DNA from: Diphasiastrum complanatum
Taxonomy: Eukaryota > Streptophyta > Lycopodiopsida > Lycopodiales > Lycopodiaceae
Length of the DNA: 64,000 bases
Assembly (NCBI GenBank): GCA_029204225.1
Contig: CM055102.1
Location: 23,717,390 to 23,781,389, forward strand
Direction of reading: 5' to 3'
Shown: positions 33,101 to 44,690 of the stretch, piece after piece
Position numbering within the stretch: position 1 is the first letter of the stretch
Layout: the number at the start of each line of letters is the position of its first letter
Position numbers and translations under genes: made by a program
The notes under the pieces: generated by a model
Databases searched by the model: none
Seen by the model: only the letters and a program-made list of their open reading frames with translations
Told to the model about the DNA's origin: nothing

Positions 33101-36100
33101 AGCACTCTTAAAGCTTTCCATAACATAAATATGGAGCTTATCTTTTGTAAGTAGTTACTACATGAAATACACTCCAAAGTAAACACATGCAACAACATAC
33201 TTCCTAAACTAGCAAATCAAAAGGAATTGAATCAAATGAGTAAAATACACCTACTATCGGTAGCAACCTAACGTTCATATGTATTTATCTGCATGATGTA
33301 TCTGTTTGAATTCAAAATGCAAACATGTGCAACAAAAGTTCAGCCAGGTCCTTGAGTTATGAAGAAAATCAAGCATAGAGCATCACATAAAGAAAAGTAA
33401 ATGAAAAACTTCAAACTAATGATAGCAAAGCAATCTCCAATCAACATCAACTCAAGAGACTTCAATCAATCGACTGTGGAATACCTGTGAGTTAGCGAGT
33501 TACTCCACTTATACTAATCTTAAGGCCCTTACAGGAAAGCCACCAAAATTGGGCTCTTCGGTCTCAAGAGGCCTGCACCCTACTCCACTGGCTCAGTCAG
33601 TCTTAGTTTATCAACTCAAATTTCTTTTAGAACCACTCGAAAGAAAAGAGATGGAGAACATCAGCGTCTAGAGTGACGCCGGCAGAGGTAACGGTGGATT
33701 CAAGAGGAGGGGGACATAGAAGGAAATGAAAGGGTTATGAGATGTTGAGATCAATCACCATGTACATTAGACGAGAGAACGATTAATCGCAAGAGAAAGC
33801 ACAGAATGATGGAGAAATCAACAGGGGAGAACTGGTAGAAAAGTTAGTAGAAGGTGCTGAGCTCATTCTTGATTGCTGTACAGGATCTAGTCACCAGAGT
33901 GTGACACAGGGCATTTAGCATTTAGTAAATCTTCTTCTTCCCCAGTCTCATTCTGAGGTTAATAAGTTCCTTCCTCAGTTTCATCCACCAATCATCAGCA
34001 GGGACGGAGCACTCAAACTCGAGGAAAGACTCAAGTGGCTCATGCCAGTCCCACCAAGATATCTTTGAGCGTGATCAAAGTCTGAATACCTGAATCTCAA
34101 TAGTCTTTCAAATCTCGAATTCATATAGATTCACAAACCACGGTTTTGATTCAAATTGGATTAAGTGTTTGGGGCCGATTCATATAAAAATTCTCCTGAA
34201 AGTTCATTTTTTATCTCTCAAGTTTACTAAAAAGTGAAATTTTAAATTTTAGCATATAATGTGAATCCAGATGAGAGAGCTTCTGATTTATCCTCCTATA
34301 TTCTCCCTTAAGATTCAAGAATCAAAGACCCTATCCCACAAAATATAATATATCCTCCTCACTATTTTATTCTCCCTAAATCCTAATCTTCCCCCAACAT
34401 CTTAAACCCTTCCTCCATCCTCTCTTCTTATAAACTCAAGTGACAATTCTCAAGACTCACACCCTCCTACTCTTCTCTCTCCTCTCCACTCTATACTCTC
34501 TCCTTCTCCTTTAACTTCTACTCCCTTGGCTACTCTTCTCTCTCAAAGTTTCTTCTCAAATGTCTCTCAGTTCTCTCATCATTTGCTACAACAGGAAAAA
34601 AACCTAATGGGTCCGCGCACTCGGATTTTTTTTCCTTTAGAGCATTTGACCGTAGATCCTATTTAATTAGCTGGTTCTAATTGAAATCGGAATTGCATCG
34701 ATCAGCAACTCATTGGTTTAGATAAGCATTCTATTGCCCTTTGAAACAGTGGTAGGCACACATTTCCTGCCTTTTCAGAATTGACAATTTTGGCAGTACA
34801 TTTTTCTGTGTTTAACAACTTAAATTCTTGGTGCTACAATCTGCTTACATAATTATAGACTAGTCACCACGACGGCAACTGCTGACACTTGAGCAGTGAG
34901 TGCACACAATACCCTCCTGATATGTTGCATGAATCGGCAATTCAAACAATCAATCGTAATTCGAATCGGCAACCTGTTCGAATCAGCCGCCTCGTAAAAA
35001 AGACCCAAATCAGGTAGAAGCAGCAAGAAAAATGTTCGAATCGGCCGATTTGAACCTGACCCAACCGATTTGAACCGGTATTTGAACCGCCAATTCGAAT
35101 CGGTGCATTAAACATTACTCCTGAAAAGTATCGAAAGACAACGGCCTAATTAATATGCCAAATTTTTTGCATATAATGGCGAATTCTTTTTGCATTCACA
35201 CAATTTACTTCTTAGTGCTAAAGTCTACTGACATGATACAGACTAGTCAATATAGTGGCAAGGCTGACCCCCCAGCAGTCAGTGCACATAATATTTGATC
35301 ACCGGTCCAAACTCCGGACTTACCAGGCCCCGGCGCTAAATGTAGCCGAGACTCGAGACTCTTTCAAACTCAGATACACAGTCATAGAGGACAGCATGAT
35401 GACTAAAAAAATTGGAGCCCTACATACTCAAAAATATCTAGATATCTTGTAAGCAAGTTGTAAACGAATGGTTGTAAAAGTTGTAAAACCTAAATCTTCA
35501 ATGATCGATTGAAAGAAAGATACTGAGGTACAGAAATGCTAATCATTTGCCAACAGTTGAAAGAGAATCAGTTTTAGGAAGGCCCAAAATTTGAAATTTC
35601 GATCTTCCCAGGCTCTAGATATTAGAAGTTTCAAAAGAGGATACAAAAAAGTGCAAAAAAGATGGGGTCCAAAGGGAAAGACACTAAATCGACTTCTACA
35701 ACTCAGAATCAAGAGCTGTAAAGTGGAATAGAAGCACCCTATCGTACAAAGAACAATGACTATAGCAAATCTTGAAACGCCAAATAAAGGAACAGAGAAA
35801 GATCAAGTCCCAAAAATAGGCAGAAGTGTAAAATTAGGAAGTTAACTTCTAGATATCAAGTCGGGAGCTGTAAAGTGGAATAGAAGCAGCGGTATACTGG
35901 AATAAGAACAATGATCCAAGTAGATCCGAAAAATCACAAAACAAGAGTACAAATAGGATGAAAATGAAGGACTCAGATACTATCTGCGCTGGTGGTCCTA
36001 CTCATATGTCCATAGAATAAGCACTTTATGTTAGGGGAAACGGATTCCCGTATGACCTCTGTATCGGGAAAAATAATGTCACAGCCAAAGACATAAGGAA

Positions 36101-37041
36101 TAGCTTCTCAGAACAACACTAATGACAGAGCAATGAGGGGTTGCTTGTTTGCAAATTTGCATTATGAGAATCAGGTCAGATACAATACGCCTATTGTCCT
36201 GCATGTGTGCCACGTAACGCAGTTATCTTTAGTATTTACTCATGAATAGAAGGAAGTCCTAAGGAGTACACACAGTCGTGGCCCCACACGTATCTTGAGA
36301 ATTACTTACAAACATTCCTGTCCTCTATTATTTTATCTCTAAACGTGAGAGCAATTGAGCTCGGACATCTGCACTGATGGCTCTAAGGGGACTGCGGTGT
36401 CTTTATTTGCCATCTCAATATTACAAAATTACAATCACATAAAACTGCCAGCAACTCAATTACTTCCCCATTATTTGTAGATCCAGGTACATGCAGTTTT
36501 TAAAGGTTTGCAATAAAAAAAAATGAATCTGTAGAGACAAACTCAAGTCTACAAGCATCTATAGGAAATTATACCTAATAGTTTGAAGTCAAAAAAATTT
36601 GTAAAGGGCGCAAGAGCAATGCATTCCAAAAGCTATAATTCTCGGAGTTGAAATGCCAATAACTAGTTGCTACTGAAAATAAATAATAATATGAAACATC
36701 GAAATATAGGTTCAGCCTGCTTTATAGTATGTTATTTCACCAAATTCACTCACCAAAAGCCTCTTGACAATGTTGATATGACCAGCATGAGCAGCAGCAA
36801 ACAATGGAGTGACATCAGTTTTGAACTCCTCATAATCTATCTTGACTTCATCAGGAGTATCTTCATGCTGAATACAATCTATTCGCTTGAACCGCAGGCT
36901 GATTGTTCCTTTGTGATTAATATCCACATGTTTGTTAAGGAGGGCTTCAAAAACTGCATTTTCATTTCCTGCAAAAGCTGCTTCAATTAGACCTTGTGAG
37001 ACAGTATACTCATCTTCTTTGGCAATAAGCTCCTGCTTCAT
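30122..37041 (-). CDS. Conserved plant ankyrin-repeat protein, four coding exons, about 752 aa
   Basis: Coding exons in transcript order are 37041-36754, 32674-32399, 32083-31946 and 31678-30122. All three introns have GT-AG borders and phase 0. The spliced frame is open throughout. Ankyrin repeats run from about residue 80 (DVTPLFAAAHAGHINIVKRL) to about residue 630 (GCTPLMLSAREGHAEACRLL). The C-terminal part is not ankyrin: HTRQGKGSPHFKEVRML, RRNVICKEAGVGS and GREVHF..AELWVRGI. I recognise this architecture and sequence as a long ankyrin protein conserved across land plants. Its function is not established from sequence; ankyrin arrays bind proteins, and no membrane segment is seen. The start is the first ATG after an in-frame TAG 12 bp upstream. 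That TAG is part of TTGTAG, so an upstream exon spliced there is possible. This is the only intact conserved gene in the window. Confidence 0.93.
31679..31945 (-). other. Intron 3 of the ankyrin gene
   Basis: TTGGAG|GTGATT at the donor and TTGCAG|GCAGGA at the acceptor, 267 bp, phase 0. It joins KYFLE to AGAKPDC inside a repeat. Confidence 0.9.
32084..32398 (-). other. Intron 2 of the ankyrin gene
   Basis: ACAAAG|GTAACT at the donor and GTAACAG|AGTGGA at the acceptor, 315 bp, phase 0. It joins IAILTK to SGVHVNS. Confidence 0.9.
34380..34570. repeat. CT-rich low-complexity tract in intron 1
   Basis: Almost continuous C/T sequence on plus (cttcttataaactc..., tcctactcttctctctcctc) with few purines. 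Such tracts occur in plant 5' leaders and LTRs. Its role here is unknown. Confidence 0.6.
34930..35105. repeat. Degenerate GAATCGG repeat block in intron 1
   Basis: Variants of 'ttcgaatcggc' and its complement 'ccgatttgaacc' occur at least seven times in about 175 bp, in both orientations. They form short inverted repeats that could fold. Confidence 0.55.
36021..36081 (+). repeat. 61-bp dispersed repeat, copy 1
   Basis: 'gcactttatgttaggggaaa' is followed by a 'cctctgtatcggg' segment and 'aataatgtca'. The same unit recurs at 44144-44205 in the same orientation with about seven differences. The 'tgttaggggaaac' part could be an LTR or TIR start, but no partner end was found. Confidence 0.7.
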
Positions 37042-37320
37042 CCTGTTCAGCTACAATATTCTAAGCATGCCGTACAGTACCAGAGATCCTGGAATGCCAC
37101 TCCAATGCTATGCACTACTTCAACATTCAGCCACAGCTTGTTCTAAGCACTGGGAAGGAGATTGTGGCAAGTGATTCTTGCTCCATATGTGTCTTTTTAC
37201 TGATTACTTCTTCTACAGGACTTGTTATGTATAGTTGATCAGAGATGCTGGAATGGTGACAAATCCAGTGCTATGCCACAATTTTTGATCTAATCACAGC
37301 CCAAAAAGTTCTATCAAGTG
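37042..37320. promoter_or_regulatory. Upstream region of the ankyrin gene
   Basis: This should hold the 5' UTR or an upstream non-coding exon. No clear TATA box is present, as is usual for broadly expressed plant genes. Confidence 0.3.
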
Positions 37321-37588
37321 ATTCCTGCTGCATAGGTCTATGGATACTTCAGTCAACTTCCTGCTTGCTTCTGTAAGACCTCTTATTCATGCTTGGCTAG
37401 CTTTTTGAATATAAGCATCTCAGAAGCTCATGAAAGCCTATCCCCGAGAAAAATATTCCTGCTGCATAAGTCTATGGATACTTCAGTCAACTTCCTGCTT
37501 GCTTCTATAAGACCTCTTATTCATGCTTGGCTAGCTTTTTGAAAATAAGCATCTCAGAAGGTCACGAAAGCCTATCCTGGAGAAAAAT
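37321..37588. repeat. Tandem duplication, period 134 bp
   Basis: Copy 1 (37321-37454) and copy 2 (37455-37588) both start 'attcctgctgcata' and end 'gagaaaaata', with about eight substitutions. It is a simple local duplication upstream of the ankyrin gene. Confidence 0.92.
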
Positions 37589-40500
37589 AGGGTTGCCAAG
37601 TAAATTCAGCAACATACATGATGAGGTGCTACATACAGATACCACTGAAATTAGGAAAGACATTTAACAGATCTTTAGATCTGTTTGCTAAGAACGATAA
37701 TCACTGATACATTTAAGATGATAACAATAACCATGCTAAAACTAAGACTAATGAGCATTTAACACAATGGCCCAAATAAATTTCAACATCCTCAGCTGGG
37801 AAAACTTGCTTAAGTTACTTGTTAAAGGTTCTCAACATACTTTTAAGCACTTGATAAACCATGGCTGAAGAAAGTACAGGTGCTTAAGCTTATAATAGAA
37901 ATACCAAACCTAGCAAAAGTGAGTGGGAAAACTAATAAAAGGTAAAAGGATACATATCAATATCAAGTCGAAAATAATACCTGAAAATTTAGAAACAATG
38001 TGCAACCTTTAACTTGGGAAGTTCACCCACTAATGGCAGGTAAACAAGACTTTTCAATCTCTGATTATTACATTCAGTTTGACAATAATTAAACTACTGA
38101 CTCATAACAAGAACAGCTATCTCATAACCATCCCCATGTTTAAGACTTTCTGCCTTTCTTGAATGTTCAAACTTCAAATACATTTCTTCTATACTTCAAA
38201 CAGGATCTTTTAGAAAAAAAAACCCACCAAAGCTATTTCGCCTATCTATCACAGAAGCACATTCCATGCTTGACAATGATCAACATGGATGAGGGTCCCT
38301 GAAATTGAAGTTCTATTCAAAAAGAAGTACATGATTGCCTGAAGACCTGCAAAGGAAATCAGCCAAGACATCTTTGAATGGATACTTGTCAAAAACTGAG
38401 GTCCTTTAAAAGTCTAGCATTTAATGTTCACTCGATGGCCCTCTCAACACTGGGTCCCAGTTTGAAGGTTATTTTAGGGCTTCTTTTGAAGAGATACTAA
38501 AAACATTTATTGCATGCTCCCATGTCCTGGATAATACTTGACATAACAAAAGAGGCATGCGATAGTTGGTGGGCAAAATGCACCACTTAAGACAAAAAAC
38601 GATTAGCACAAACCTATTGGCCGTAGCTTGGACAAAATCCCAAATGAGGATTGCATGACTGTTAATACAGCAAAAAATATATCGATGCTATGCTTAGGAT
38701 TAGAGACAACATAACAAAGGAGGCACACAATCTTCGACCTTATGAACTCCAACCACAAAGTCTTACACCTTCAACTTTATCATGCATAGCGTGGACCAAA
38801 TGCTACAACATCCTTACTCACATTGTTGGCACCCTAGAGTAGGAGCAGGCGACAGGCACAAACATATGTCGGATGTCCACATTAACTTTCAAGAAATTGT
38901 ACAATGACCAACATCCGGAGGTGAAGGGCACACTTAGTCGTGATGAAGGCTAGCAGTAGAGAGTAAAGCCAATCAAATAAAGTCCCTATTTCCTTATGGG
39001 AAAAGAAGGCAAATTTACATTTCAACTTGCTCAGAACCTAATTGGAAAGCATAGTTGGTGGGACCACTAAGAAAGAGATTTATGTTAGAGGCTTAAGAGC
39101 TTCGTATTGCTCCATGAAGACTCTACCATAGTAAGTGAAGATAACACTTGATCGATGAACCAACACAAGCAAAATACACGATGGAAACTGCAAGTTGCAA
39201 CTTTAACTTTGGCATAGAGGCAGTTACCTCAAAAGAACTTAGAGTGATATTTGATTGCCAGCAGACTTAAGATGAACAGTTTCCACATCATAAGCTTCAA
39301 TACTTGCTACTAACAACGTCTCTCAAGAAATGAAAGCACACTTTGGTACAGCACACAGATAGGTAGATAGGTGGCTAACCATCAAACCAAAATACATGGT
39401 TTCATGCTCTCCTCAGAGCCTTGATTAGGTTTAGCCAGTAATGAGGAAATCTGAAACATGATGAGGCCTTGTGAGTAGTGAAAAATACACAGGCCCATTA
39501 CAACACTTTGTTTTCTCTGATTGTTGTTCTTTTCCAACTTGTCCCACAAAATATTCTTCACTCGTCTTTTCTATATGTGACAACTCCCTCGAACACCTGG
39601 TTATTGTGGTTTACCCTTTCTTCTTGTCTGGTTACCCATTTTATTTTATATTGACAAAGGCTAGTTAAAAATCGCTCTATCTATTTTAAGAACAAGAATG
39701 AATATATATATCAGTTTATAATGGCTTCTAAAGCTCAGAACTAGTTTCTACGGTCCGAATCAAATTTTGTTTTGATAATAAAAACTCAAAAAAAGCAGTA
39801 GAAAATCTCAACCATATCGGAAACCCTGATAGGGATGACTGAATGGCCTTCCACAATGCGTTCCAGAACGCTAGCTACATCTATGGTGGAAACTATAGAC
39901 GTCCATGAGTGGATCCTCCTTGATAGCTTTTGGTGATAAAGGTTGTGAACTTCTTGGGGGTAGAACTCAAAGATGGGAAATTATCCTTGTAGGAGGACCT
40001 CAAAAGAAATCCGCATTCATCTATTCCTTATATATTTGCAGAAAAATCAATTTTCTATTGCTGGTTTATGCAATCAAGCTAAGAGCATGTTCACCAGGAA
40101 AGGATATATGGAAGACCCAATACCTAGTGCTGTACTCTGAGTCCGTCTTTATAGATATCACCCCACGAGGCTCAATCTTCCCTGATCGTCAATGCCAGTA
40201 GCCAGTGGCCACATGCAGATTATAATTCAGTCACTAATAGTCTATGATTTTTGAATTTTGAAAAACTCTTTGGCCCCCTATATTCATTATTAAAGTTTGT
40301 TACTTGTATGCAACTAACCTTTTGATGTTTCATAAATTTGGATATTGGAAGGCCTATTAAAATTTAAAGCTTCTAATTGCATATGATTCATCAAGTAGAT
40401 TTGAACTTTGAAGTACATAAAATATTTACATGTTATTCACAAATCACCATTTTGAGTTGAAAAGGATGATAATATAATCAATACTACAATTATCACGTTT

Positions 40501-41590
40501 TATGCATGTCTTTTCGTCTGTTGAGTTCCTGTTCTTGTTCTTATTTCTTAGGCATGTATTCATTTTTGTTGCCTTTTTGCACGTACCTATGATGATATGG
40601 CATTCTTATTTTCTCAGGGGTCACTATGAATGGAACAAAATAGAGAACTTAGGCCTTCTAAAAATAGTACCCTAAAGCTCTTTTACCTCCTATTAACAGA
40701 TTTTTTTCTTGCTTCAACTATGCCTACTCTCTAATCAAGGGCACTAAAGGAGACACCCTTACGTTGGTCTTCAAGGATTCAAAAATAGTCAACTAGCTCA
40801 AAGATCTCTCTTATTGCACCAACCTATTTTTATAAGGTGGAGAACAACCCCAAATGGGGTCAATCTTGCAAAGCTCATTTCTCTTCGACAAGAATGTCTT
40901 TGGAAGCTCCTTAGATGAGAAAATCAATTCAAAAGTTAAATTTTTCTTTCTTCAATTGGCTTTTTGACATTCTTAACAAAGATTGAGCAAACAACTTGCT
41001 TTGTAGCTTTGCTCACCTTCATGTGACTAATCATGGGAGCTTAAGAATCGCTTCTCCCAATCGCTAATCAAACATAAAAGTATCATTATTGTAATCAATG
41101 CTCCAACTAACTTCTTGTCTCTATGGTGCACCTAGAATGACATGCACATTGAGGACGAATTAACAATTCAAGCTAATAAGAGTACCTTGGAATATGACAA
41201 TTTTCGAGGCAATTCATGCATCTTGTATAGACACAACAACAATAAGGTTACAAGTTAGCTCATAGACAACGAAATAAACAAAGATTCATCATGAAAGACA
41301 AAGAGGGCACAGTTCTCTTCCACTCGGCCCAATGCTTTGAGCAGGCTATCATTGAGTGTGTCCACCTTGTCGATGTGGATCTCCTTTTCACCTTCTTGAT
41401 AAGACAATTGAAGAAAAGATGTCCTTGCTCTCCTGATGTAACTATATTTCAAGGTCTACGAATCATTAATGCCAATCTCATCTTTGATAGAATACCTTAA
41501 ACCAAGAAATATTTGTCTCTATTAGTCAATTACGGACTTGTAAGTATGAGTTCAAGTTTATAAGAATTTCCAATGTACTCACTTAGAAAA
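37589..41590. other. No recognisable gene
   Basis: About 4 kb of AT-rich sequence with only short, unsupported open frames. The 98-codon frame at 39905-40201 has no recognised motif or splice context. I see no retroelement domain, LTR end or RNA gene. Confidence 0.4.
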
Positions 41591-41599
41591 TAATTGTTC

Positions 41600-41700
41600 A
41601 TCCACACCCCTATGAGTTGTGGTCGTAGAGGGTTCTTGGTGTGGGTCTGACCAGCCACGTTCAAACCCTGCCCAGACACGTGTGGGCAGTGTCCGAGAAA
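41600..41700 (+). mobile_element. Possible tRNA-derived SINE head
   Basis: A Pol III A-box-like TGGTCGTAGAGG at 41620-41631 is followed 27 bp later by a B-box-like GTTCAAACC at 41659-41667. That spacing is found in tRNA genes and SINE heads. There is no tRNA cloverleaf, so a tRNA gene is unlikely. The 3' end and flanking duplications were not located. Confidence 0.35.
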
Positions 41701-43015
41701 AAAATAAATTCATGTTGACCTCATCCCACTCTGCTAAGTTGGAATCAAGATAGTTTGAGTTTTCTTCGTTGATCCTTCCTTAGTTGTCAAGGCCTTGATC
41801 TTAGATCTCATGGCTGCCCATCACAAGGAAGCGTTATTTCCAAGTCAAGGTAGCAAAACAAAGCTTTGCTTTCTCCATGTAGTTGTTCCATCAATAAATG
41901 CTCGTGGATCTCTGCAGCCATCATACCTATTAGATTTGAATAGCTTCTTCTCCTTGAGTTTATCATAGTCTTGCTACTTCCAAGACGATGTTGGAAAATT
42001 ACATCATAATTTGAGAGAAAGATCTTTTTCTCAAAGAACTTATCAAAGACTTGGATAGCACAATATCATGGTTCCCACTTCTACCTCTAGCTCTCTGGAC
42101 TTCTTGTTCCATCCAGCTCCCTAATTCTACAATGTGACTTAACATCTCCAAAAATGAACCTATGCTAGGCTATAAATTTGAAATCTATGACTAGAATCAG
42201 TGTGATTTTGGCAGGTTAAAACCTACAAACTTTGAAACTAAGAGATGAAACAATTGGCCTGTAAGACTTTCTAAGTTTTTTGCAAGCATTGTGGTGCTCT
42301 TTGAAGCAAACTTCTGTGCAATATGTTGAAAAGCCAAGTGAAACCAAAGGCAAGGAGGAAATCAAGGATGCACATAATATATAGAATCACATAATCCGAG
42401 CATGTTTACTCTAGAAACTGCCTTGAAGGAGCACTTCAGGGCTAAGCGGCATTTCATATTTGAGCAGAGTTCAAGATCAAGCTCATATGCATGGGAGATG
42501 TCACCGGAGGAAGATCAGTTATTCATTGAAGTTCACAAATAGTATGGCCATCGTTAGACTGAGAACGCTAAAACATGCCTCAAATGTATGGCCGGATCAG
42601 AGGGAAATGTGAACATACAACACGTCAAGAACGAAATGATCTGCTAAAGAGCCAGCTTCAAGTAGCTAAAGGTTGTAGCTCAACAGAAAACTGATTAGCA
42701 CTAATGCGAAACCATGAATACCGTAAGCTCTTACGTTGGATGCAATTCATGCTTCGGTTCGATCCACTCAACCCACAAGCATCTGGTATTGTAGAAAGAA
42801 GATGGCAAAGTGTGCTCTGCCGCACCTACACATAATGCCGCTGCTGAACTTCAAGGGCAGATGAACCTCCAACCCAGAATAGCTGTTCAAACCAGATGTA
42901 TCAACAATTTGGTCGACCCATATAGAATTCGTGAATGCATCAGCTTCCCGAGACAATACTTCATGCCTATACTGCAATGTAAAGCTGGATGCAATATACG
43001 ATGCGGGAAAAAAAT
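41701..43015. other. No recognisable gene
   Basis: There are no supported ORFs. A lone B-box-like GGTTCGATCC at 42756 has no convincing A box. Confidence 0.4.
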
Positions 43016-43019
43016 CCAG

Positions 43020-43860
43020 GAGCCACCACCAAAATGCTTCACTACATTTTGAATAGGCGCATACACAAAAAAGGATCCACAGAAAAATGACAATAGAATT
43101 TGGGACACAGCTATACACGCTAATCTATGGAAATGTAACACCTCGGAAGGTCCACAATCACCATCAGAGCAGAAATAAAAACAAAAGAAAAGCAGCAACC
43201 ACCATTATAATACTTCACGGTATGGTTGGATGGACGCATACACAACAAAGGATTCACAAAAAAAAAAAAAAAATTTGGGACGCAGCTACACATACTAATC
43301 TCTAGAAATGTAGCACCTCCGAAGATCCATAATCATTATCACAGCAGAAATAAAAGCAAAAGAAAAGTACACCACAAAAGATTCACAAAAAAGTAACAAA
43401 GGAATCTGCGCCAAGGCTACACACACTAATCTATGGAAATGTAGCACCTCCGAAGATCCATAATCACCATCACAGCATAAATAAAAGCAGCAACCACCAT
43501 CACTGTATGGTTAAATGGACGCATACTTAAAGAAAGGATTCACAAAAAAATACAATAGAATCTGGCCACAGCTACACTGGCTAACCTGAGGAAATGTAGC
43601 AGCCGGGACGACCCACAATCACACTATTGCAGCAGAAATAAAAACAAAAAGAAAAGCAGCAGCCAGCATCACAATCCTTCACTGTATCGTTTAAAGGAAG
43701 CAATAAAGGATTCCCAGAAAAAGCAACAAAGAATCCGGTTGGGAAGATGGAAATAACACGCTAATCAATGGAAATGCAGCAGCTGGAAAGATCCGTAATC
43801 ACCATCGCAGCAGAAAAATGCAGCAGCTGGGAAGATCCTTCCATAAATCTGATCACCATC
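43020..43860. repeat. Degenerate minisatellite, five or more units of 130-177 bp
   Basis: 'ggattcacaaaaaa' or variants begin units at 43073, 43250, 43380, 43536 and 43708. Each unit continues with a 'cagctacac..ctaat' segment, 'ggaaatgtagcacctccgaa', 'gatccataatcaccatc' and 'gcagaaataaaa'. Unit length varies because the 'gcagcaaccaccatcac...tatggttggatggacgcata' half is missing from some. The last units shorten and grade into the GCA run. Confidence 0.9.
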
Positions 43861-43885
43861 GCAGCAGCAGCAGCAGCAGCAGCAG
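43861..43885. repeat. (GCA)8 trinucleotide run
   Basis: Twenty-five bases of perfect GCA at the end of the minisatellite, apparently an expansion of its own 'gcagcag' motif. Confidence 0.95.
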
Positions 43886-44143
43886 AAAATAAAAGCAAAT
43901 GCGCAGCAGCAAAGCCCTGTTATTCGCCTTTCAAAGAAAGGCAAACAAATTTGCTAAAGTGCCAGGTGAAAGGCAAACTTGAAAGTCGGCCTTCCTTTTG
44001 AAAGGCAAGTCATGAATATACAAATCTCGTATGGTGCTCTCAAAAGAAAAAGAGCAAAAAAATAAAAGTTGGGGGCCAATTGTTGAAATTGGTATTTGGG
44101 CTCCTAGTTGTAAAATTTTGAATTTTTTTAGCATGTAAAACAT

Positions 44144-44205
44144 GCACTTTATGTTAGGGGAAACTCATTTTCCGAAAGACCTCTGTATCGGGGAAAATAA
44201 TGTCA
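44144..44205 (+). repeat. 61-bp dispersed repeat, copy 2
   Basis: It is the direct repeat of 36021-36081. The matched part runs from 'gcactttatgttagg' to 'aataatgtca'; the sequence on both sides is unrelated. Confidence 0.7.
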
Positions 44206-44363
44206 AAAAAGATGGCAAAGTTGTTAAGCCAAGCCATTTTTTTTATAATAGGATGACTCGGTGGGAAGGTTTTTGAGTTTTTTTATTCAGTTAGATATGA
44301 GTGATATTATCCAAAATGGCAAGTTTATCTTACTTTGTCTTTAGATCGGGATCACCTATGATC

Positions 44364-44365
<2 letters not shown>

Positions 44366-44425
<60 letters not shown>
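44366..44425. repeat. (TC)30 microsatellite
   Basis: Sixty bases of uninterrupted TC repeat. Confidence 0.98.
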
Positions 44426-44429
<4 letters not shown>

Positions 44430-44690
44430 TTGTACTACGCACTTGAGATGTACTATGTTCGTCTTATATGTTGTTTGGCAATCAAAATCCATGAGGTTAA
44501 ACTTTCTTTCTTTCTATATATATCGATGGGGACCATCCATGACCCCACGTGGGCACCACCTCTTTTTATTACATGTTATATGATTCATGAAACTTGATGA
44601 ACACTTGGATGGGTGCCCTTCCATATCATAAGGCCCTCTTAGTGCGCACTATTGCCCTCTTACTATGTTGCAACTTGCTCTTCTTAGAAA

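Larger units (their letters stand above)
32675..36753 (-). other. Intron 1 of the ankyrin gene, about 4.1 kb, repeat-containing
   Basis: CTTTTG|GTGAGT at the donor and AATTGCAG|ATTGCT at the acceptor, phase 0, joining VKRLL to IAGADANEK. The intron is more than ten times longer than the other two. It holds a pyrimidine-rich block, a GAATCGG-rich block and one copy of a 61-bp dispersed repeat. I see no nested gene. An old insertion probably enlarged it. Confidence 0.85.

Noticed and set aside
36667-36990. 107-codon plus-strand ORF
   Set aside because: It is antisense to the first coding exon of the ankyrin gene and the start of intron 1.
39905-40201. 98-codon plus-strand ORF as a gene
   Set aside because: No motif, no splice context, no promoter, and no homology I can recognise.
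42756-42765. GGTTCGATCC as part of a tRNA gene
   Set aside because: It is a B-box-like match, but there is no A box at the right distance and no cloverleaf.
43020-43860. CRISPR-like array
   Set aside because: Units are long, degenerate and of variable length, without short identical repeats and unique spacers. It is a plant minisatellite.
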